From Nephrocerus scutellatus (Eukaryota > Arthropoda > Insecta > Diptera > Pipunculidae), in assembly GCA_947095585.1 (NCBI GenBank), contig OX352763.1:39234010-39298009 (forward strand): a DNA stretch of 64,000 nt, read 5' to 3'. The translations under genes were made by a program, and so were the position numbers. The notes beneath the pieces are model-generated. The model made no database searches and was not told where the DNA came from. It saw only the letters and a program-made list of their open reading frames with translations. Of this stretch, positions 56,636 through 64,000 are shown piece by piece. Position 1 is the first letter of the stretch; each line of letters begins with the position of its first letter.

Positions 56636-56989
56636 AAGTTTTTCAACATTTCACGCGGGTTGTGTGATAAAATGCATAGAAACTTTCAAATTTTTTCATT
56701 TTTGCAATTTTTGAAGTGTTATAAAATTGGCAACATTTCCTTATACTGCAACTAGTTTACACTAACGAGTAGTTAACATTTGTTATATTTACATATTAAA
56801 TATGTACTACATATTTTACATTACACAAATACACGTTTATTTTACATTTCTGTTGTATCTTCCAGATAACGTCGCTCCCAGTTAGCTCGTGATATTTAAT
56901 TCGCTGTAGTCTTCGAGTAATCCCAGTTGTATCGCAAAGCTTTGCTGCTTCCTGGTTAATATGTCGTCAAAGTCTTGAGTGATGGACTG

Positions 56990-57535
56990 TTGCAAATTCA
57001 CGGATCGTTTCTTCTACATTATGTTAGTATGTTTGATAGTAAAATTTACTTACATGGATTTTTTGCTATTTAGCTTTAAGCCCCATTTTTTAATCCAGTC
57101 CAACACAGTATTGACAGCATTCTGTAGAATATGAGTTGATTCTATTTCATTTTTTCCAACTGAGAAAATGGCTGTGTCATAAACTCATAAGCAAACATAG
57201 CAAGTGTTCAATTCTAAATGTGACATGTCATTTGTGAAGAATATATACATTTTTGGGCCTAGTATACTTCCTCTAGGAAAAACGGCTTTCAACGCAGATA
57301 TCTTCTTGTTTTACCCAGAAAAATCTATCATTGAGATAAAATTCTAAAAATCTTGAATATTTTCTAGGAAAAAGAGTTTTATGCCTATATATTAGGCCTT
57401 CATGCCAAACTTTATCAAACGCGTGAGCGACGTCCAGGAATATTGAAGAACATATCATTTTATTTTCAAGAACTTATTCGACAATGTTGGTGATTTTGTG
57501 TAGTTGCTCGATAGTAGAATGTTGGAATGTTTTTA
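56990..57535 (-). mobile_element. Jockey-like reverse-transcriptase fragment
   Basis: On the minus strand: fingers sequence (HSTIEQLHKITNI-like, decayed), then SSIFLDVAHAFDKVWHEGLI, a strong Jockey palm motif, then RFLEFYLNDRFFWVKQEDI and a PRGSILGPKMY motif. The catalytic YADD/FADD position is destroyed. Downstream TVLDWIKKWGLKLNSKKS is readable. Diverged from the Jockey-like element at 34430-36595. Confidence 0.65.
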
Positions 57536-57539
57536 GGAA

Positions 57540-57830
57540 ACCTTAACATTTCGCAGCATTCTTAGTGATGGCGAATATGTGGTCATTCCAACGAACCTTG
57601 TTGTCGACGCACATACCGAGTATTGCGAGTTTTCCAGTTTCTTTGATGCAGGATCCATTCATGGATGCTTAAATTAGGCTTAGAGCACAGAAGATAGCAT
57701 TGGGTTTTGTAAGCGTTAAATTCTACTTTATTGTGAAGTCCCCATATTGTTATGCTGTCAAGGTCAGAATTTAACGTGCTTAACATACGTTGCTGTTCAA
57801 GATCCACTTGGTATGAAGAGGGGCGTGCAG
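57540..57830 (-). mobile_element. CR1-like fragment
   Basis: Minus-strand frame DLEQQRMLSTLNSDLDSITI, WGLHNKVEFNAYKTQCYLLC (57583-57807) matches LKQLHMLSTLNYDLDSIIKW and VNSVKFNPSKTQCCLLSSKQ in copy B. It abuts the Jockey-like fragment in the same orientation. Confidence 0.65.
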
Positions 57831-57864
57831 AAAGCGCGAACCCATATGAAAATCTAAGAGTGCT

Positions 57865-58010
57865 GACGTAACGACTATATTCTTAACTGTTGACACCTCA
57901 ATGACACATTATCCATTGTTATTGATGATCTCACTTAAGCTATGGGTGCCAATGTAATGCCTGAATACTGATTGGTATTTCCACGACGGATTTGGGACTT
58001 CATACTAAAA
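57865..58010 (-). mobile_element. RTE-like family A, endonuclease scrap
   Basis: cctcaatgacacattatcca, cttaagctatgggtgccaat and tgcctgaatactgattggta align with 38375-38470 of the minus-strand reference copy. Confidence 0.55.
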
Positions 58011-58229
58011 GAGAGTAGCCCTATTCTTAGACTTTTTCTTTTTTGGGGGAAATTTACTGGCGGCAATCCCACCACTACATAATTACTACATTTTATTTCC
58101 CATATTCAGCTTATGGCCTAGAGTATAATTAGCGAAGGAATAACTTCAGCAGGGGAACTCAGAAGGAATAAACTTGTTGACGATAAAGGCAGGAAAATGT
58201 TACTCATTCTTGTAATGATATTGGCATGA

Positions 58230-59470
58230 CACAGGCGACGGTAATGGCACCAATCTTATTCAGCATATAGTTTTTCAAAATATTCTCCATGAAGACACTT
58301 TTGCATGCGTTTGAGCCAGTTTATGGAAAAACGTTGACCTCGCAATTTATCTCTAATTTTCGGGAATAAAAGTAAGTCTTTGTGTGCCAAATCGGGACTG
58401 TACGGCAGATGACTCATTTATTCGATGTTTTGGCTGTTCAAATATTCTGTTGTTTGGGCCGATGTGTAAGCGCTCGCATTGTCGTGGTGAAGAATGATCC
58501 GTCGTTGTTGTTGGTTTTTTTCTTATTTTGCCGAAGACTTCTGGAAAACAAATGATTGTCTACCATTCCGAATTGACCATTCTACCTTCCACCAATGGTA
58601 CAAGGCGACTATTTGCTTCGAAGTGCTTTGTGCGCGAACAACTTTTGTTAGATTTGGTCCATATTGGAACACCCATACCGGGTTCGAGTTGGAGCGTGAG
58701 CCCCGCGCTTGCCTAGCTTGCGCCATTAAGCTTACTCATGGTTAGAAATACTACACTTAGCGGTCCTCTCTTCCGAGAGTAAACCGTAAGCCACTACGTA
58801 GGCCAAGGCCAGAACAAAACTGGTCCTCAACCAATGGTTGACCCAGACTCAGCCAACCGCCAAAGAGATTAAACTTATCTGTGGGCGGAATCAACCCCCG
58901 TAGTACCAATGCGACCTTGGTGAGATCTGACATCAAGGAACTCAGCTCTTTCAGAGTGAGTGACTGGGCGATTGCAAAGCAGACCCTGGCAGCACGTTCG
59001 TCTGGAACCTCGTATCTAATCATTTCCCCAAGTCCTAGGCCGCCCGGGATAGAATCTATCCCAGGCACCAACGCTATTGTATGGCAGAAGCGCTTCATGC
59101 TTAAAAACAGCGCCCATTCTGAAATTCTTTTTAATTGAAGCCCCCTGTCACTATAATCTACCGAATTAAGCCAAGTATCAAACATAATAAGCCAGACAGT
59201 AAGATACAAACGGGCCCCTCGGGGAGGAACACCCATACTGTCGACTGTTTTTAGTTCATACATTTAGGGCTCATACGCATAGATCTTAAATATTCGTCAC
59301 CTCTAACGATGTTATGGACACATTTCGAAGCACCGCGATCATAGTTTTTGAGCATTTCTTTCGATCAATTAACACGAGTCTTTTTTTGACTGATTGTGGG
59401 ATTCAACGCGAATTAATATTTTTGACGACCAAATGTCATAATGTCCAACATCTGTATTAGAGGAGTACTC
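58230..59470 (-). pseudogene. mariner-like transposase, minus strand, split by a retroposon
   Basis: Reading from 59470 downward: PHNQSKK-like linker, SKCVHNIVRGDE (first catalytic Asp region), QSTVWVFQ. An insert at 58679-59225 follows, then QYGPNLTKVVRA, STSKQIVA, NSEW, RIILHHDNASAYTSAQTTEY (second Asp kept, about 58495-58445), SHLPYSPDLAHKDLLLFP and IRDKLRGQRFS. This is a DD34D mariner, different in sequence from the copy at 7345 and with its core catalytic residues mostly retained. Stops and frameshifts inactivate it. N-terminal DNA-binding sequence and terminal repeats were not recognised. Confidence 0.75.
58679..59225 (-). mobile_element. Unidentified retroposon-like family, copy 3, with 13-bp target duplication
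   Basis: The insert splits the mariner motif STVWVF|Q and is bracketed by ggaacacccatac at 58666-58678 and 59226-59238, a perfect 13-bp duplication. On the minus strand it starts tccccgaggggcccgtttgt and ends gctccaactcgaacccg, with no poly(A). A 168-codon frame (58757-59263) covers most of it, including GGLGLGEMIRYEVPDERAAR, KELSSLMSDLTKVALVLRGL and GWLSLGQPLVEDQFCSGLGL. The frame is partly conserved in copy 2. Length, fixed 3' end and duplication size fit a SINE or a truncated LINE; no Pol III boxes or known domains were recognised. Confidence 0.7.
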
Positions 59471-59474
59471 TTAG

Positions 59475-60235
59475 TAGTGCTGATGCAATAATTTAGGTTA
59501 GTTTAGTGTAAGATTCTAAAATCCTGAATTAAAGTCAAAAATTTAATGGTCCTGTATGCGTCGGGATGTTTGTAAAAATATATTATGCTGCCAATCAACC
59601 AACAAACTTTGCTGTAAATTCTCTTGACTAGCTGTTGCTAGTCACCAGGAATTGGAAATCTTCGTTCATAAAAATTATCGCAGGATCATTCACCAAGTAT
59701 CCGCGCTCCTGCCAATGTTAGAAATGGTACTGTTGTTGCATTAGCGTTCTAATGGTTCTGATGGCAGCAATGTCCATTGCTGGGTTTATGTTTTGAGAAG
59801 TTGTTAAAGACTCTCTTTAAGAGAAGTTTTAGAGATTGATTAAATTAGTTAGGTTGTCTAATGGCTACATAAGACAAACGTTGGGAGCTACCAGGTTTTC
59901 TTCCAGAACTTTTAACCGTGTCTACAAGTTTTTTGATCTTCTTCAGGTGGGATCCTATGCCCATATCTATCCTGGATCAATCTGTTTAAAATCGAAATGA
60001 AAAGTTATTTGTTGGTATTCTTTTTCTTTTTCGGCTCCACAACAGATGTCCTCATATGATCTCAGAACCAATGTCACCAACGTGCTGTAACTAAACGATT
60101 GTCCTCATTCGGATTGCTCCACCACTTACTTTGAAGAACTAAATACAGATCTTCCCTTTGTCAATACAGCCATTTCGTACGTTTGCAATTAAAAGTCTTT
60201 ACTTATCTTTAATGAGGCAACACCAATGATGACTT
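59475..60235. other. Nothing recognised
   Basis: No domain found. A ggctccacaacagatgtcct segment near 60035-60055 may be the last bases of an RTE-like family A copy on the minus strand. Confidence 0.35.
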
Positions 60236-61276
60236 AAGAGTGTGGTGCACATTGAGGCCATTGAGGAAGCTCGACCCAGTCAGGAGTGGAATTCTTCCTT
60301 ACGCAATGGATCATATCCATGCTCGGTAGCAGGATTATACCTCCCAACATTGGCAGCTGTAACATTACCAAACGAGTCGACAGAGGCACTCCCCAAGGAG
60401 TGGTCATCTCTCTCTTGCTGTGACTGATGGTAATTAACAAAATGCTACTAAAATTTAAAGAGGATAGGACGAAGGTAGTTGCGTAAGCAGATGACGTGGT
60501 GATACGCGTATCAGGCAACGATTAGTTAGTCATGGAAAGGGCCCTGGGTAAAGTCAGCACCTAGAGTTGTCAGAACAAGTTGTGGCCCCTGAGTCAACTC
60601 TGGAAAGACTGAAATCGTATTGTTCAACACTAAATCCAAAATACCGGCCTTTATCCTCAACTCCAAACTCAATGGGAAAAGTCGGCCTTACCCCCACCCA
60701 GCGCCAAATACCTCCGAGTAATCCTGGATAAGAAGCTGAGCTGGATGGCTAACATAGAGAACAGAGCTAAGAAAGCGAGTGTGGCCCTCTATGCCAGCAG
60801 TAGAACCATAGGCAGGATGGCAAAGATGGCTCTTTGGTTGTACACAGCTGTTGTACGGCCAATCCTTACCTATGGATTGCTGGTCTGGTGGCCAGCGAAG
60901 ATGAAGAAGTATACCGTCACCAAAATCAGCCGGTTACAGCGATCAGCAGCAGTTGGCTTCACAGCAGCTCTACGGTCTTGATCGACCGAGACCCTTAACA
61001 CCATCTTGCCTCTATTACCTTCTGACACATTTATTAAGCATATTGCGATGCGCAGTGTAGTACGACTCAGAGAATCTGGGTGGTTTATTACTAGACCATA
61101 CGGACACTGTAATATACTGCAGGCAGTACCTGAAGGCATGAAACCATCATCTACTGACTACTGCATCCCTAAATTTAACTTCAACTCCTCGCTTAGCATC
61201 CTACCAGGGGAAACTGGAAGGATGGGACAGTAACGAAGCAACAATATTCACTGACGGATCCATGATGAAGGACTGA

Positions 61277-61316
61277 GTCGGTGCAGGTATCTTACCTGCA
61301 TCTTACCTGCACCGAC
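61277..61316. other. Perfect 13-bp inverted repeat inside RNase H
   Basis: gtcggtgcaggta (61277-61289) and its exact complement tacctgcaccgac (61304-61316) enclose a 14-nt loop. The right arm partly duplicates the neighbouring ttacctgcatc. It sits within the GVGAGI codons of the RNase H. Confidence 0.75.
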
Positions 61317-61594
61317 GGATGATCTAAATATGTCAAGGTCATACAAGCTATCCGATTCAGCTAGCATCTTTCAGGCAGAGATTCTAGCAATTAGAGAGAC
61401 TTGCAGGGCACTAAGGCTCAGAAACGCTCAAATCGGAAGGGCTGGTATATGTGTTGATAGCCAATCTGCCATCAGGTGATTTATGCGACCACAATAAGCT
61501 CGAAACTCGTAAAACAGTGCCAAGAAGAATTGACATCGATCAGCCAATTCTTGGACATAAACATAGTATGGGTGCCGGGGCACAGTTATGACTT

Positions 61595-62122
61595 CACTTG
61601 CCCGTGGGTCGGTCGTTGGTCGTCGGTCGTCGGTCGTCTGTCGTGGAATTCTGTGATCAATTTTTAACCTACTTCCCAATTGCGCACATCTGTATTTCTG
61701 GAGACAATACTTTCTATTAAAATTTGAGGCCCGTCGGGCCACGGGGTCGGGGGGCTCACATACAAATATTTTACAAAATTTTACTCGATTTTCTTCAAAT
61801 TTTATACACATGTGTATCTCTGATGGACAACACTTTTTGTAAAAATTTTGGAGACCCCATAAAATTTTTTTTAAAAAAATTAACCCGATTTTCTACAAAT
61901 TTTATATACGCGTGTATCTCCGATGGGCAACACTTTTTGCAAAAATTTTGGTGGCCGGGGTCTTGGGGCGCCATATAAATTTTTCAAAAAAATTATCCCG
62001 ATTTTCTTCAAATTTTAAACACATGTGCATCACTGATGGACAAAACTTTTTGTAAATTTGTTGGAGTGATAGGGCCCTGAGACCCGTGTGGTGTCCATGT
62101 AAATTTTTTTAAAAATTAGCCC
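61595..62122 (+). mobile_element. Helentron-like element inside LOA-like element
   Basis: Starts acttcacttgcccgtgggtc (lacking the first ~12 bp), with cggtcgtcggtcgtcggtcg and three to four internal ~120-bp units. It ends aaaattagcccgat without the TAGAGAA terminus. LOA-like coding sequence lies on both sides. Confidence 0.65.
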
Positions 62123-62244
62123 GATACAACAAAAGGAAAACCACCGAGTTTTTATATAGAACCCGAAAGGATATTGCCAGATTTGTGGCTATCAGCACGG
62201 GTCACTGCAGGCTCAGAGTCTGAAAATGCTACTAGCTGACATTC

Positions 62245-64000
62245 CTAATCCCGCCTTTGGTCACCGTTGCCCTAAAAAGAGAGTCAAGTTTCAGATTTCC
62301 CGTCATACTTTTCTTAAGTTCTTTTAGCTCATAATTAAAACAAAAGGTATGGACTTTTATTGCGGCGCCTTCGAGGTTCGTCTGGTATTGCCGTTGTTGG
62401 TAAGGCATGCATGTTACTACTGACTGATAAATTAAAACTTCATTTTGAATGCGTGACACCACCGGAAATCGAACCTGTGTCCATTAACAAAATGAAATTA
62501 TTGTCCATAAAAGTGCGCATAGTCAAACCAAAATGACCAGCCCATAGCTACGCAAGCGTTCGGAATTTTACAGTAATTTATTTTTTATCGTCTAATAGAT
62601 GGATGCACTTAATTTGCACAGCCATCGAGGAGGATCATTAAGGACTTTCAAGCTTTCGAATATTGATTCTTTTACGACGCAGCACCCCAGCTGTGTGTCG
62701 GCGGCTAAACAGCTAACCATGCAATCATTTATTATTTTATTGGTGATTTGTGATTGGTGATCGTTATGCCTGCCTGGTGGCTCGATGCTGCACTTCAGGA
62801 TGGAAGTGATCACGGATCATAAAAATCATGAAAATTGCATTTTATGTTGATCGCTTTCTTGCGTTTGCTCTTTAATGCTATACGGCCAAGTCGAGAGACT
62901 TAAGGGTACCGCACACACAAATACTGGTACAAAGGCGACTATCATGTCTCGTAGCTTGCCAACATTGTTGAATGAGTAAAGCGTGTTCCACTGATTGGGC
63001 CTGACTCGCCTAAGAACTGTTATTTTCTGCTTCGTTCCAGATATTTTTATTAAACTCGAAGGCACTTAAGATACGAGTATCTATTCACTGTTGGAGTTCG
63101 TGTTCGGTGTGGTTTTGCGCAAGCTCAATCGATAGCAGCGCAAATATTTGATTAAGGTCAGCCGAGTGGGCGGGCGGCCGTCGCAAAGTGCTTTGTTTAT
63201 GTTCTCTTAGATCTTTCGCACGGTTCCATTTGAAGTTAAATGCGACATTCTTGCCTTAACCCCTTCACCACCGTTCCTTTAACACAATTAATTGAGACTA
63301 TGAAAAGGCAAGTAGCAGATTTACCCTTTTGCGTATGCGCACGCTCCAGCAGAGGTTCTTTAGATGGTGGGTGGCTCTTGCAATAACGAATACTCCAGAA
63401 TCCATCAATGTCCGCATAAATATCAACACAATCGAATAGCATCATATCGCAAATCCTTGTAGTATGTCTGTCAGCCGGTTAGATCGATCGGTCATCGCCG
63501 TCGTCGATTGGATTTATCTCGACTTTCTTGCTGAAGTCACGAACGTATCTACCGTTACTGGATGCAAAACCGCATCCATTCGCTTCTCCTCCATCGTTAG
63601 AAGAGCATGGTAAGCCTCTGTTGATTCATCGCAAATTGAAATCATGTTAATGTCTTCATCATAGTCGCGCAGGGGCAATAAGACGGAGAGAAGAAGCGGT
63701 GGCTCCAGTTGCGGCTGAAAACATTGCTTACGCTTAATTGTATTCATGTTATGTCCGTTGTCCGTTATAAGGAATGTCAGCCGCAAGCGTTGTTGGGCTG
63801 TCGCTCACCCGCATAAATAATCAATTTACTTTTCTCTGGACAAACGGGGGCCAAAGGCCTCGCACAGAAAGTCCACCACTGTTGTTTTCGTTTCGCCTGT
63901 CATCGACGTAGTTGACGTAGCGTGGGCGTTGTGATCCCATTGAAATTAATTTGGCCCATGGATTAGTCGATAAGAAAGGAAATTTTCCACCCGAGCTACT
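62245..64000. other. Low-copy DNA; one doubtful exon inside
   Basis: No transposon domain recognised. A ggttcgatttccgg box-B-like motif (minus strand, ~62463-62476) lacks a clear box A. A candidate coding exon is listed separately. Confidence 0.35.
63514..63714 (-). CDS. Candidate coding exon, unassigned
   Basis: The minus-strand frame is open for 90 codons (to 63786). From a good acceptor (aagcaatgttttcag|CCGCAACTG) it reads PQLEPPLLLSVLLPLRDYDE, DINMISICDESTEAYHALLT, MEEKRMDAVLHPVTVDTFV, then a TAA. The amino-acid mix and codons look like protein, more so than most frames here. A conflicting plus-strand reading exists: an acceptor-like ttgctgaag and a strong donor CATG|GTAAGC near 63609. 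I cannot choose between them or name a product. Confidence 0.22.
   Translation of the reverse strand, partial: PQLEPPLLLSVLLPLRDYDEDINMISICDESTEAYHALLTMEEKRMDAVLHPVTVDTFVTSARKSR

Larger units (their letters stand above)
60240..62240 (+). mobile_element. LOA/I-like non-LTR element, polymerase plus RNase H, best copy
   Basis: Reverse transcriptase: NITKRVDRGTPQGVVI, catalytic loop A*ADDVVIRV (Tyr codon is now a stop), then FILNSKLNGKSRP-like sequence and WMANIENRAKKASVALYASS, RTIGRMAKMALWLYTAVVRP, ILTYGLLVWWPAKMKKYTVT (60745-60981, open frame). RNase H: ATIFTDGSMMKD, ASIFQAEILAIRETCRALRL, ICVDSQSAI, INIVWVPGHS at about 61590. A Helentron-like insert follows, then ISTGHCRLRV (about 62190-62222), the post-RNase H motif. 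It gives the domain order for the other LOA-like fragments in the window. Confidence 0.7.

Noticed and set aside
62440..62540. Second tRNA/SINE-like locus from a ggttcgatttccgg motif
   Set aside because: Box-B-like sequence without a convincing box A at the right distance.
1..64000. CRISPR arrays, prokaryotic operons or a dedicated defence system
   Set aside because: The tandem repeats lack unique spacers of constant length, there are no cas-like or bacterial genes, and the retroelement content and splice signal indicate an animal genome.

Overview
Eukaryotic, almost entirely non-coding DNA, most likely from a fly (Diptera). The evidence is abundant (CAA)n/(GTT)n/(CATA)n microsatellites, mariner and pogo-like DNA transposons, many truncated non-LTR retrotransposons of the RTE, CR1, LOA/I and Jockey kinds, and one short exon with a fly-style start context and a perfect splice donor. 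A tephritid-like fly is a guess. There is no bacterial gene, operon, rRNA or CRISPR array, and only one reading frame (a 64-nt first coding exon, minus strand, 3678-3741) looks like a host gene. The rest of that gene would lie at lower coordinates, outside the window.

Layout. 1-9785: RTE-like and LOA-like fragments, the host exon, a pogo-like remnant, then mariner joined to a CR1-like element that is itself interrupted. 9786-13130: low-copy DNA and Helentron-like repeats. 13204-13499: an intact tRNA-derived SINE with a target-site duplication. 14925-18298: a CR1-like element interrupted at two places by Helentron-like repeats carrying a ~120-bp minisatellite. 18300-25100: mostly featureless, with pieces of three repeat families. 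25110-28645: a near-complete RTE-like element interrupted by an unidentified retroposon, then LOA-like and Helentron-like copies. 30665-32590 LOA-like; 34430-36595 Jockey-like; 36745-38998 a second long RTE-like copy inside inverted-repeat DNA. 41690-47465: LTR-like segments, two tandem arrays, a second RTE-like family and the 5' half of a CR1-like element. 47470-51230: low-copy DNA. 51240-62240: a second transposon-rich block, including a mariner copy split by the same retroposon with a clean 13-bp duplication. 62245-64000: low-copy DNA with one doubtful exon.

How the pieces work together. This is a nested transposon graveyard. No protein-coding transposon copy is intact, yet several YADD/FADD motifs survive. 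Two relationships look functional. (1) The SINE shares its 3' tail with the RTE-like LINE and was probably mobilised by it. (2) A family with asymmetric inverted ends (TTCTCTA near the start, TAGAGAA just before the end) inserts into T-tracts, as non-autonomous Helentron relatives do, and two different subfamilies struck the same point of the CR1 reverse-transcriptase frame. The least recognisable component is a ~547-bp retroposon-like family (three copies), which I could not assign. All family names come from remembered protein motifs, not from searches.
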